From a virus: a stretch of 21,033 nt of DNA. Each line of letters begins with the position of its first letter. Position 1 is the first letter of the stretch. Position numbers and translations under genes: made by a program. The stretch lies in IMG/VR virus record IMGVR_UViG_3300027749_000536, positions 1 to 21,033 of that record; one strand, 5' to 3'. Positions 1-5,025 of this stretch are shown one piece after another. The notes under the pieces are model-generated. The model saw only the letters and a program-made list of their open reading frames with translations, searched no databases and was not told the DNA's origin.

Positions 1-2
1 TC

Positions 3-272
3 TACATGGGCTTCAAGATCCGTGCTATGTATTACGAGCCAGGCATGGCTTTTGCTGGCATCTTTGAAGATGGGCAAGACGAATACTACGAGTATGGTGG
101 TATGGACAGTAAGCAGATCGCGGAAGAACTGCCGCCAGAGTTAGACGAGGCATTTGGTATCAGCGAGAGTGTTGCTGAATACGAAGCAGAGCAAGAAGAA
201 GAGAACATCGACATCGATCTCGACGGGGGCCTTAGTGCCATTAACGAACAGGAACAAAATGAAAACAAATAA
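3..272 (+). CDS. C-terminal part of a phage protein, possibly YubB/Api92 ferredoxin-like
   Basis: The frame is open to the left edge, so the start probably lies outside the window; the first Met inside is at 6. The visible part reads MYYEPGMAFAGIFEDG followed by an acidic stretch (EYEAEQEEENIDIDLDGG). The pattern Y-x-E-P-G-x-x-F-x-G-x-x-x-x-G resembles the C-terminal end of the YubB/Api92-type ferredoxin-like domain found in phage and plasmid proteins of unknown role. This is family resemblance from memory, not a search. The next gene starts inside its last codons, indicating translational coupling. Confidence 0.55.
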   Translation, partial: YMGFKIRAMYYEPGMAFAGIFEDGQDEYYEYGGMDSKQIAEELPPELDEAFGISESVAEYEAEQEEENIDIDLDGGLSAINEQEQNENK

Positions 273-390
273 AGAAAAGAACACAGACTATGACGCTCGG
301 GTGCAGGATCGGATCCGACCTAGTCAACCTGTATATGATTTTAAACCACTTGAGGCAGTGATCCGTCAATGGGTCACTGGTAATCAATGA
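259..390 (+). CDS. small conserved-type phage protein, 43 aa, unknown
   Basis: This short gene starts at ATG 259, six bases after an AGGAAC ribosome-binding site, and encodes a basic, hydrophilic protein beginning MKTNKEKNTDYDARVQDRIR. The frame is open further upstream to 154, but that extension would lie almost wholly inside the preceding gene. The ATG at 259 has the better ribosome-binding site and overlaps the previous gene by only 14 nt. It ends in ATGA shared with the next start (387), so the first three genes form a coupled operon. No domain is recognised. Confidence 0.55.
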   Translation: MKTNKEKNTDYDARVQDRIRPSQPVYDFKPLEAVIRQWVTGNQ

Positions 391-692
391 GCCGTCTAGC
401 CCTGTTTGGTAGACCTTGGGTAGTATTTGATGCTGGCAACAAGGAACACAGACAGTGGTTTGCCGACTTCAACAAGTCGGGTGCATGGGGTACATGTCCT
501 GTTCGATTCGTAGTAGATAATGATCATGGCGATTTGGTCACGATGATCCAGCGATTGTTGATCCAGTACTATGTGGATAAAGAGTTTGGCACAGAGAAGA
601 ACCCACGGGTGCGGCCTAAAACTGTGGCAAAAAAGCCACAGTCTAAGTTGGCTAAGGTGGTTGACAGTCTGGCTAAAAGGCCTTATAATTAA
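387..692 (+). CDS. conserved hypothetical phage protein, 101 aa
   Basis: Start ATG overlaps the previous stop (ATGA). The N-terminal two thirds reads as a compact fold with WVVFDAGNKEHRQWFADF, then W-G-T-C-P-V-R-F and an amphipathic segment (MIQRLLIQYYVDKEFG). The last 25 residues are Lys/Arg rich (VRPKTVAKKPQSKLAKVV), suggesting nucleic-acid contact. It looks like a small protein family of T4-like phages without known function. The promoter of the next gene (TTGACA 661, TATAAT 684) is embedded in its last codons. Confidence 0.65.
   Translation: MSRLALFGRPWVVFDAGNKEHRQWFADFNKSGAWGTCPVRFVVDNDHGDLVTMIQRLLIQYYVDKEFGTEKNPRVRPKTVAKKPQSKLAKVVDSLAKRPYN
661..689 (+). promoter_or_regulatory. sigma70 promoter for the 722 gene
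   Basis: TTGACA (661-666), 17-nt spacer, TATAAT (684-689): a perfect consensus match located inside the end of the upstream gene. The -10 box sits at the centre of a small palindrome (GCCTTA-TAAT-TAAGGC). The leader to ATG 722 is about 30 nt and ends with AGGAGCTA. Confidence 0.85.
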
Positions 693-721
693 GGCTTACA
701 CACACTAAACAGGAGCTAGAT

Positions 722-1075
722 ATGCAAGCAGTCTCAACATTGATCACTCAAGAAGCTGTCCAAGACGCAGTCAACGAAGCAGGTATCCAGGCACGTACAG
801 CGGCCAAGGCATTCCACGCCAAGCATGGCGATCGTGATGCTTGTGGATTTGCTTGGGTTAACATCTACGGTGTTCGCTCAAACAGCAAGCTGGGCAAGTG
901 GTTGGCGGCCGCAGGCTTCCGCAAAGACTACACGGGTGCATTGTGCCTGTGGAATCCAAGTGGTTTCCCAACCCAATCGATCAGCATCCTGGAAGCAGGT
1001 GCAGAAGCCTACGCAGAGGTTATCAAGTCCAAATTGGGCTTGGACAAGGTCTACGCTGGAAGCAGAATGGACTAA
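722..1075 (+). CDS. conserved hypothetical phage protein, 117 aa
   Basis: A strong AGGAGC ribosome-binding site lies 8 nt before ATG. The protein has an Ala-rich N-terminal helical region and a conserved-looking centre (DACGFAWVNIYGVRSNSKLG, then GFRKDYTGALCLWNPSG). It ends with an Ala-rich helix and a SRMD tail. Gly/Trp/Asn signatures of this kind occur in a widespread phage family of unknown role. It has its own promoter and is probably expressed early. No catalytic motif is apparent. Confidence 0.75.
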   Translation: MQAVSTLITQEAVQDAVNEAGIQARTAAKAFHAKHGDRDACGFAWVNIYGVRSNSKLGKWLAAAGFRKDYTGALCLWNPSGFPTQSISILEAGAEAYAEVIKSKLGLDKVYAGSRMD

Positions 1076-1087
1076 AAGAATACGGTT

Positions 1088-1122
1088 TGGTTAGCCAAAA
1101 GTCATTGACAAACGGCTAACCA
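1088..1122. repeat. inverted repeat around a -35 box
   Basis: TGGTTAGCC (1088-1096) and GGCTAACCA (1114-1122) are perfect 9-nt inverted arms. The TTGACA of the next promoter (1105-1110) lies in the 17-nt interval. This could be an operator for a repressor or activator, or a hairpin in read-through RNA; there is no T-run, so it is not a classic terminator. Confidence 0.55.
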
Positions 1123-1133
1123 GACTGTATAAT
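1105..1133 (+). promoter_or_regulatory. sigma70 promoter for the 1199 gene
   Basis: TTGACA (1105-1110), 17-nt spacer, TATAAT (1128-1133): a perfect match. The leader to ATG 1199 is about 60 nt, longer than most in this array. Confidence 0.85.
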
Positions 1134-1198
1134 AGAGACATGCAGAGAAGATAGGCTTCAAAGCATTAATAACACACAGAGAAAAAGGAAACTTTAAA

Positions 1199-1555
1199 AT
1201 GGCTACAGATAAATTGTTTACGGTTGTTGGTACATCAACTCTTGATGGCGTGACTAAGGTTCGCTTTGCGAACGACACCCTGCGTACCAAAGTACTGCAG
1301 AAGCACGGTCACACTGACATTAATTTGGTTGAGTTGGACACTGCTATGACTAAGCTGGAGGCTGTTCAAGCTATTCAGTCTGGTGATGAGTTTGCGAGTG
1401 CATCTTGCCAGGCTGCGATTGCTGACTACTTGGATGCTAATGCACCTAAGGTCAAGGCAGTGGCAACTCCTACTGCAACTAAGAAGGCCGCTCCTAAGGC
1501 CAAGGCAACTGCAAAGGTTGCTGTGGATGCTGAACTCGAAGACACTCCATTTTAA
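1199..1555 (+). CDS. conserved phage protein with SSB-like C-terminal tip, 118 aa
   Basis: The start is ATG 1199, with AAAAAGGAAA as ribosome-binding site. Residues 1-75 form the folded part (LFTVVGTSTLDGVTKVRFAN, then HGHTDINLVEL), a pattern I recall from small conserved phage proteins. Residues 82-107 are an Ala/Lys/Thr/Pro linker (KKAAPKAKATAK). The protein ends in an acidic tip with terminal Pro-Phe (ELEDTPF). That arrangement, a flexible linker followed by an acidic -PF end, mimics bacterial SSB, whose DDDIPF tip recruits replication and repair proteins. The function is unknown; a role at ssDNA or in capturing host SSB partners is inference. Confidence 0.75.
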   Translation: MATDKLFTVVGTSTLDGVTKVRFANDTLRTKVLQKHGHTDINLVELDTAMTKLEAVQAIQSGDEFASASCQAAIADYLDANAPKVKAVATPTATKKAAPKAKATAKVAVDAELEDTPF

Positions 1556-1561
1556 TCCAAC

Positions 1562-1602
1562 ACACCGTATCGCAAGGTTAAATAGATCATGCGATACGGT
1601 GT
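1562..1602 (+). promoter_or_regulatory. 13-bp hairpin covering the start codon of the next gene
   Basis: ACACCGTATCGCA (1562-1574) and TGCGATACGGTGT (1590-1602) are a perfect 13-nt inverted repeat with a 15-nt loop. The ATG of the 61-aa gene (1589-1591) is at the loop/3'-arm junction and its first codons are in the arm. In an RNA read from upstream this would block translation start. The loop holds TTAAATA (1578-1584), a weak late-promoter-like motif. Confidence 0.7.
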
Positions 1603-1774
1603 TTCATATTCAACAGACTACTTAAACGGGTGCGTGGTTATCCGTGATTTCAAGAGCGTGCCAATCGGGCGAGTACTGGCAATCATTCCAAGAGATAATA
1701 GACATGAGGCTGAACAAGAAGCACAGCGTATCAGCGATCTATTAAACAAGGACGAAGTAAAGAAATCATCATGA
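1589..1774 (+). CDS. small phage protein, 61 aa, unknown
   Basis: The protein is basic/acidic mixed, with a beta-rich first half (MRYGVSYSTDYLNGCVVIRD) and a charged helical end (NRHEAEQEAQRISDLLNK). The start codon lies in a 13-bp hairpin and there is no good Shine-Dalgarno (only AGG at 1575-1577), so translation is probably conditional. The stop overlaps the next start (ATGA at 1771-1774). No domain is recognised. Confidence 0.65.
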   Translation: MRYGVSYSTDYLNGCVVIRDFKSVPIGRVLAIIPRDNRHEAEQEAQRISDLLNKDEVKKSS

Positions 1775-1962
1775 GTTGGGTACAATACGAAGTTTGGTGT
1801 GTCGAGCAAGACGGCCACGAAGAACTAGTCGACACGACTAACAGTCTAAAAGAGGCTAAGCGAATAGCTGAAGCTGCATTGACAGACGGGATCATAGAGT
1901 GTATAATATACAAAGACGAAGACGGTGAACTGTTCGAAGAAGAAGTCATCGCAAAAGAATAA
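1771..1962 (+). CDS. conserved hypothetical phage protein, 63 aa
   Basis: Coupled to the preceding gene by ATGA. The small acidic protein begins with a strand (YEVWCVEQDGHEEL), followed by an amphipathic helix (SLKEAKRIAEAAL) and a strand (ECIIYKDEDGE). The alternation fits a compact alpha/beta fold common among short T4-like phage proteins of unknown role. Its stop is one base before the tRNA-Leu gene, so mRNA and tRNA precursor are probably one transcript. Confidence 0.65.
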   Translation: MSWVQYEVWCVEQDGHEELVDTTNSLKEAKRIAEAALTDGIIECIIYKDEDGELFEEEVIAKE

Positions 1963-1963
1963 C

Positions 1964-2048
1964 GCTCCGATGGTGAAATAGGTAGACACAAGAGACTTAA
2001 AATCTCTCGCCGCAAGGCATGCCGGTTCGATTCCGGCTCGGAGCACCA
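1964..2048 (+). tRNA. tRNA-Leu (anticodon TAA)
   Basis: The acceptor arms GCTCCGA and TCGGAGC pair perfectly, with discriminator A and encoded CCA. The anticodon stem GAGA/TCTC carries loop CTTAAAA, so the anticodon is TAA. There is a long variable arm (CGCCGCAAGGCATG region), as expected for Leu, and T-arm GGTTCGATTCC. It would read TTA/TTG, frequent in the AT-rich genes on the other strand. Confidence 0.93.
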
Positions 2049-2052
2049 GTTA

Positions 2053-2130
2053 GGGCCGTTAGCTCATGTTGGTTAGAGCAGTGGACTCATAATCCATTGG
2101 TGCTGTGTTCGACTCACAGACGGCCCACCA
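2053..2130 (+). tRNA. tRNA with anticodon CAT (Met or lysidine-type Ile)
   Basis: Acceptor GGGCCGT/ACGGCCC, discriminator A and CCA are encoded. D-arm AGCTC..GAGC, anticodon loop CTCATAA (CAT), and T-arm CTGTG-TTCGACT-CACAG are all visible. The G1-C72 pair excludes an initiator. The anticodon stem (G27-U43) and the TTGG variable region resemble E. coli tRNA-Ile2 (reads AUA after lysidine modification) as much as elongator Met, so identity is left open. Confidence 0.92.
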
Positions 2131-2133
2131 AAT

Positions 2134-2210
<77 letters not shown>

Positions 2211-2222
2211 ATATCCCATCGG

Positions 2223-2251
2223 TTGACAGGGTTTCTGTTTGACGCTATAAT
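2223..2251 (+). promoter_or_regulatory. sigma70 promoter for the 2283 gene
   Basis: TTGACA (2223-2228), 17-nt spacer, TATAAT (2246-2251): perfect. The bases after the -10 (TAAGGCT) match those after the 684 TATAAT, so the two promoters share a downstream module. It begins 12 nt after tRNA-Arg. Confidence 0.87.
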
Positions 2252-2282
2252 TAAGGCTACAGTAAACAACAAGGAGCGCGAT

Positions 2283-2474
2283 ATGGGATACAAGGTTTTG
2301 GACACCGTAGACATGATGCGTGACAACTATGGCCCACGCAAGGGCCTAGAAGGTCCTTACAACTTCTCGGGCAGAGTGTTGTATTATGACAACAAAGAAG
2401 GCAAGTACTGGGACCCACGTACAGACTTCTATGTGCCGCATGAAGAGTACTTTCGGTTGACAGGGTTGATGTAA
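2283..2474 (+). CDS. small phage protein, 63 aa, unknown
   Basis: The start at ATG 2283 is chosen because AAGGAGCGCG stands just upstream; the in-frame ATG at 2223 belongs to the promoter. The sequence is rich in Tyr, Asp and Gly (MGYKVLDTVDMMRDNYGPRK, then YDNKEGKYWDPRTDFYVP) with no helix-rich or membrane segment. It is monocistronic, and the next promoter overlaps its stop. No known domain is recognised. Confidence 0.7.
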   Translation: MGYKVLDTVDMMRDNYGPRKGLEGPYNFSGRVLYYDNKEGKYWDPRTDFYVPHEEYFRLTGLM

Positions 2475-2485
2475 TCCTGTATAAT
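2457..2485 (+). promoter_or_regulatory. sigma70 promoter for the 2518 gene
   Basis: TTGACA (2457-2462), 17-nt spacer, TATAAT (2480-2485): a perfect match overlapping the end of the upstream gene. The leader contains CATAGACA and AAGGAGCGA (GGAGCGA at 2506-2512). Confidence 0.87.
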
Positions 2486-2517
2486 TAACACATAGACAGC
2501 AACAAGGAGCGAACCAA

Positions 2518-2832
2518 ATGGCTAAACTACTGATCACTACACAGGTTTACGAGAACTACGGCGCCCATGATTGGGACGGCGTTGGTCAGTGCCCACAGTA
2601 CTGGAAAGCCAAGGGCGGTTCGGACTACGTGGTCAAGAAGTTCAAAGACCTCAACAAGGTCACTGAAGTGGTCATGTGCCTGCGCTCGCAGATCGAGTGC
2701 GACAACGAAGGCTTCCGCGAAACGATTATCGGATGGGAGATCGTGGGCGACAAGCACCTCACAGAGTTTGAGCAGAGCCAACTGGACTATGAAGGCTCCA
2801 TCCGTTTCCCCTCTAAGGAGTTGGCATGGTAA
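2518..2832 (+). CDS. conserved hypothetical phage protein, 104 aa
   Basis: Start ATG 2518 is 5 nt after GGAGCGA. The N-terminal motif (MAKLLITTQVYENYGAHDWD, then G-x-G-x-C-P-x-Y-W) is a pattern I recognise from many T4-like and other large phages, always without assigned function. The rest is mixed alpha/beta with a KDLNKVTEVV helix and an acidic C-terminal half. A 149-codon frame on the opposite strand overlaps it but lacks coding character. The last 7 nt overlap the next gene. Confidence 0.8.
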   Translation: MAKLLITTQVYENYGAHDWDGVGQCPQYWKAKGGSDYVVKKFKDLNKVTEVVMCLRSQIECDNEGFRETIIGWEIVGDKHLTEFEQSQLDYEGSIRFPSKELAW

Positions 2833-3050
2833 GAGATCACATTGAGATTGACGCCCGCCACGGTGGCCCTTACGATCGTGGCTCAGCAGACAGCTACTAC
2901 CGCAGAAGCTATAACCCCCACTACTATGTGGCTGGCACTGGTAGTTCACCACGAGTGCCACTTGCCCGCATGACACCCAACGAGATTGTGGCCTACACCG
3001 CAGGCTTCCGTGACAACGAAGACAGCGGCGACCACAAGGAATGGCAATAA
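2826..3050 (+). CDS. conserved hypothetical phage protein, 74 aa
   Basis: ATG 2826 lies inside the end of the preceding gene, giving coupled expression. The protein has the recognisable pattern HGGPYDRGSADSYYRR, then MTPNEIVAYTAGFRDN and a DHKEW ending. This Tyr/Arg-rich pattern is seen in small conserved proteins of aquatic T4-like phages of unknown role. The stop lies in the left arm of an inverted repeat around the next promoter's -35. Confidence 0.75.
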   Translation: MVRDHIEIDARHGGPYDRGSADSYYRRSYNPHYYVAGTGSSPRVPLARMTPNEIVAYTAGFRDNEDSGDHKEWQ

Positions 3051-3073
3051 CCCTTCGGTTGACTGGGTTATTG
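3045..3073. repeat. inverted repeat around a -35 box
   Basis: CAATAACCC (3045-3053) and GGGTTATTG (3065-3073) are perfect 9-nt arms. The 11-nt interval TTCGGTTGACT contains the -35 TTGACT. It repeats the design seen at 1088-1122 with different arm sequences. No T-run follows. Confidence 0.55.
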
Positions 3074-3087
3074 ATTGGTGCTATAAT
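3059..3087 (+). promoter_or_regulatory. sigma70 promoter for the 3115 gene
   Basis: TTGACT (3059-3064), 17-nt spacer, TATAAT (3082-3087). The leader carries CATAGACA and AAAGGAGC. Confidence 0.85.
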
Positions 3088-3114
3088 ACATACATAGACA
3101 ACAAAGGAGCTAAA

Positions 3115-3309
3115 ATGAAAGATTCCACTGCAATGTTTCTCGTAGTAGCAGGACTAGTATTAACCCTGTTGGGCGTAGGCGGCATTGAGGCTAGTATGGA
3201 TAACGTAGGTTTGGCACAGGGCCTCCTTGTTGCCATCGTAGGACTAATGACCATGGGTGCAGGCGTGCTGGCTATCCGTGTTAACAGCTCAACTAATTAC
3301 TACAACTAA
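3115..3309 (+). CDS. small two-helix membrane protein, 64 aa
   Basis: ATG 3115 follows AAAGGAGC; the upstream in-frame ATG (2986) lies in the previous gene and is not used. Residues 7-24 (MFLVVAGLVLTLLGVGGI) and about 33-54 (LAQGLLVAIVGLMTMGAG) are two Gly-rich hydrophobic segments with a short loop. The result is a small hairpin membrane protein with polar ends. Similar short proteins occur in aquatic T4-like phages. A role in modifying the host inner membrane early in infection is inference; a holin is less likely from its place in the early array. Confidence 0.75.
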   Translation: MKDSTAMFLVVAGLVLTLLGVGGIEASMDNVGLAQGLLVAIVGLMTMGAGVLAIRVNSSTNYYN

Positions 3310-3313
3310 TTGG

Positions 3314-3342
3314 TTGACAGGCTACTGATAAGACAGTATAAT
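3314..3342 (+). promoter_or_regulatory. sigma70 promoter with long leader, upstream of 3474 gene
   Basis: TTGACA (3314-3319), 17-nt spacer, TATAAT (3337-3342): perfect. The next real start is 131 nt downstream, unlike the 25-32 nt leaders of most sibling promoters. Confidence 0.87.
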
Positions 3343-3473
3343 AGATACATAGACAGAAGCAAGGCGATCCTCAAATGTAAGAACCCAGCAGAAATGCAAA
3401 AAGGGTTGTAACCAAGGGATACGAGAGAGTTTGGAGACTCTGCCTAAGCTAACACAACACACAGGAGCGACCT
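3343..3473 (+). other. long leader with start-stop ORF
   Basis: The leader begins with the module shared by sibling genes (CATAGACA then AAGGCGA). Where the ATG is expected it has ATGTAA (3375-3380), a start codon followed directly by stop. A second mini-frame (ATG 3394 to TAA 3411, five sense codons) lies in a possible AACCC/GGGTT hairpin (from 3382). GAGT/ACTC-type pairing occurs further down. It may be a relic of a lost gene or a regulatory leader; no known riboswitch is recognised. Confidence 0.4.
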
Positions 3474-3767
3474 ATGCGTACAATACAAGAGATCAACACT
3501 GCCATTATCCAAGGCGGCCTTACTAACGATGAGCTGGTCAGCATCATTGATGCAGTCAAATTTGCACGTAGCCGGTTGGCGCAGGCAACCAAATACAGCC
3601 TGCGCATTGGTGACAACGTGGAGTTTACCAGCTCAAAGACAGGACGCTTGACCCGAGGCCATGTGACCAAGATTGCCATTAAATACGTGACTGTGGATAC
3701 GGGCATGGGCCAATGGCGAGTGCCGGCTAACATGTTGTCCAAAGTGGATGACAGAGCCTACGCTTAA
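3474..3767 (+). CDS. conserved hypothetical phage protein, 97 aa, SH3/KOW-like C-terminus
   Basis: GGAGCGA (3464-3470) precedes the ATG. Residues 1-38 are helical (LTNDELVSIIDAVKFARSRL). Residues 44-90 look like a small beta barrel (LRIGDNVEFTSSKTGRLTRG, then VTVDTGMGQWRVPANMLSKV), of the SH3/KOW-like kind that binds nucleic acid or protein. The fold is inferred from the pattern of basic and glycine turns. The family seems common in T4-like phages, without known role. Confidence 0.75.
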   Translation: MRTIQEINTAIIQGGLTNDELVSIIDAVKFARSRLAQATKYSLRIGDNVEFTSSKTGRLTRGHVTKIAIKYVTVDTGMGQWRVPANMLSKVDDRAYA

Positions 3768-3776
3768 TAGTATAAT
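3748..3776 (+). promoter_or_regulatory. sigma70 promoter for the AAA ATPase gene
   Basis: ATGACA (3748-3753; one mismatch to TTGACA), 17-nt spacer, TATAAT (3771-3776). The leader to ATG 3802 is 25 nt and contains GGAGCGA (3793-3799). Confidence 0.75.
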
Positions 3777-3801
3777 AAACACTTAACACACAGGAGCGAC
3801 T

Positions 3802-4671
3802 ATGGCGACTAAAGGATATAAAGTTTTGAGCTTGGACACTATGACTACAACTAAGAGCCTAGAGCAGAAGGCAGTAGAGAAGAATCTAACGGAAACGGAC
3901 GAGCAGATCAAAGATCGTATGCGTCAACGTTTTGACATTGCAGACGAGATGACTCGTGCTGTAAAGAAGGGTGACATACGTGCAATGATCATGACTGGTC
4001 CCCCGGGTGTAGGCAAATCGTTTGGAGTTGAGCAGGTCCTGGCCAAGCATGACATGTTTGCGGACATTGCCAACGACTCTAAGCTGAAGAAGTATGAAGT
4101 GGTTAAAGGCGCTATGAGTGCCATTGGACTCTACAAGAAGCTGTATGAGTTCAGCGATAAGAAGAGCATCCTAGTGTTCGATGACTGTGACTCAGTACTG
4201 TTAGATGACTTGTCATTGAACATACTTAAGGCAGCATTGGACTCAGGTAAGAAGCGTATGATCTGTTGGAACACTGACAGTAGACTCTTACGTAGTGAGG
4301 GGGTGCCCAACTCATTCGAGTTCAAGGGTGGTGCAATCTTTATCACTAACATTAAGTTTGAGAACGTTAAGAGCAAGAAGCTACAGGATCACTTGGCAGC
4401 ACTAGAGTCACGCTGCCACTACTTGGACTTGACTATTGATACTGAGCGTGAGAAGATCTTGCGCATTGAACAGATCGTAGAAGACGGCATGCTCAAGGAC
4501 TATGAGTTCGAACAGTACACTGTGGACGAGATACTCACGTTCATCAAGGACAATAAGAAGAAGCTGCGAGAGCTGAGCTTGCGTATGGTGCTCAAGCTAG
4601 CAGACCTTAAGAAGAGTATGCCCGGCAACTGGCGTGCTGTTGCAGAGGTTACATGTATGCGTAGAGCATAA
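3802..4671 (+). CDS. AAA-family ATPase, 289 aa
   Basis: Walker A GPPGVGKS at residues 66-73, Walker B ILVFDDCD at 123-130 and a sensor-1-like stretch FITN near 176-179 identify a single AAA module, with a helical N-terminus (1-55) and a helical lid (about 210-289). AAA proteins use ATP to remodel protein or nucleic-acid complexes; the partner here is unknown. It is the last and largest gene of the plus-strand array, has its own promoter, and its RBS carries GGAGCGA. Its 3' region contains the hairpins described separately. It is not a clamp loader of gp44 type: those have SRC and Zn-type features not seen here. Confidence 0.85.
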   Translation: MATKGYKVLSLDTMTTTKSLEQKAVEKNLTETDEQIKDRMRQRFDIADEMTRAVKKGDIRAMIMTGPPGVGKSFGVEQVLAKHDMFADIANDSKLKKYEVVKGAMSAIGLYKKLYEFSDKKSILVFDDCDSVLLDDLSLNILKAALDSGKKRMICWNTDSRLLRSEGVPNSFEFKGGAIFITNIKFENVKSKKLQDHLAALESRCHYLDLTIDTEREKILRIEQIVEDGMLKDYEFEQYTVDEILTFIKDNKKKLRELSLRMVLKLADLKKSMPGNWRAVAEVTCMRRA

Positions 4672-4677
4672 CTGTAG

Positions 4678-4692
4678 CAGGGCTAGGCCCTG
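4678..4692 (+). ncRNA. 3'-region hairpin (CAGGGC-TAG-GCCCTG)
   Basis: A perfect 6-bp GC-rich stem with triloop, 6 nt after the ATPase stop codon. It is the first of four hairpins between the gene and the terminator T-run, and probably shields the 3' end or marks the 5' end of a processed RNA. Confidence 0.5.
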
Positions 4693-4696
4693 TAGC

Positions 4697-4731
4697 ATAC
4701 ACGTAGGTCCGATTCGCTCCCGGCTGTGTAT
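4697..4731 (+). ncRNA. hairpin 1 with anti-RBS loop
   Basis: Outer stem ATACAC (4697-4702)/GTGTAT (4726-4731) encloses the core TCCGATTCGCTCCCGG (4708-4723). In the core CCG/CGG can pair, leaving loop ATTCGCTCC. TCGCTCC (4714-4720) is the exact complement of the GGAGCGA ribosome-binding sites at 2506, 3464 and 3793. The same 16-nt core recurs in the terminator hairpin, while the outer stems differ. Confidence 0.55.
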
Positions 4732-4750
4732 TTAGCAGGCTGGCCCAGGT

Positions 4751-4768
4751 AAACACTGAGAGGTGTTT
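4751..4768 (+). ncRNA. GNRA-capped hairpin between the twin hairpins
   Basis: AAACACT (4751-4757) pairs with GGTGTTT (4762-4768, one G-U) and closes a GAGA tetraloop of the GNRA class. It sits between the two hairpins with the shared core, suggesting one compact RNA. Confidence 0.5.
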
Positions 4769-4769
4769 C

Positions 4770-4816
4770 AAATCCTAACTGATCCGATTCGCTCCCGGTA
4801 GGTTAGGATTTTTTTT
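4770..4816 (+). terminator. intrinsic terminator whose loop repeats the anti-RBS core
   Basis: AAATCCTAAC (4770-4779) pairs perfectly with GTTAGGATTT (4802-4811), and eight T (4809-4816) complete an intrinsic terminator of the plus-strand array. The 22-nt loop is unusually long for a terminator. It contains the same core TCCGATTCGCTCCCGG (4783-4798), with TCGCTCC at 4789-4795. Confidence 0.8.
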
Positions 4817-5025
4817 GACCTCGGTGGCCGGTGGTCGGGGTATATTATTTCATGGTCGGGGCATTATAATTACAATTATTAGTTGTTATTTTACAACACT
4901 TAGTGGTGCTAAATCACCACCACAGAAAGAAAAGTACTCCACCTTAATTTTTTGCGCGGCAATTTTTTTTGGACTGTAGACCCATTTCGGGCAGAATAAA
5001 TACCTACTAACACCAGGGGGTGATC
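4817..5025. other. AT-rich intergenic region
   Basis: No coding frame is supported. It holds a direct repeat TGGTCGGGG (4832-4840 and 4853-4861, 21 nt apart), each followed by an AT box (TATATT 4841, TATAAT 4865). It also has a GTGGTG/CACCAC hairpin (4903-4920), two T-runs (4946-4952 and 4963-4970) and a late-promoter-like AATAAATA (4995-5002). It may contain start sites or protein-binding sites. Confidence 0.4.
4995..5002 (+). promoter_or_regulatory. late-promoter-like AATAAATA
   Basis: It matches the NATAAATA form of the T4 late promoter (T4: TATAAATA, read by gp55-type sigma). It is 24 nt before the 50-aa gene at 5026. Confidence 0.45.

Noticed and set aside
154-258. Upstream extension of the 43-aa gene
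   Set aside because: It would overlap nearly half of the preceding gene and has no ribosome-binding site, unlike ATG 259.
2527-2976. 149-codon frame on the minus strand
   Set aside because: Lies opposite two plus-strand genes with good ribosome-binding sites and recognisable phage protein patterns. Its product is Cys/His-rich noise without a start signal.
3343-3473. Known riboswitch (glutamine, preQ1, guanidine, THF types) in the long leader
   Set aside because: None of the conserved cores that I know is present, so it is reported only as an unexplained leader.
4683-4810. Possible degenerate tRNA or attachment site, because the core TCCGATTC resembles a T-loop
   Set aside because: No acceptor stem, anticodon arm or CCA can be built. 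The two copies have unrelated flanking stems and there is no integrase in the window.
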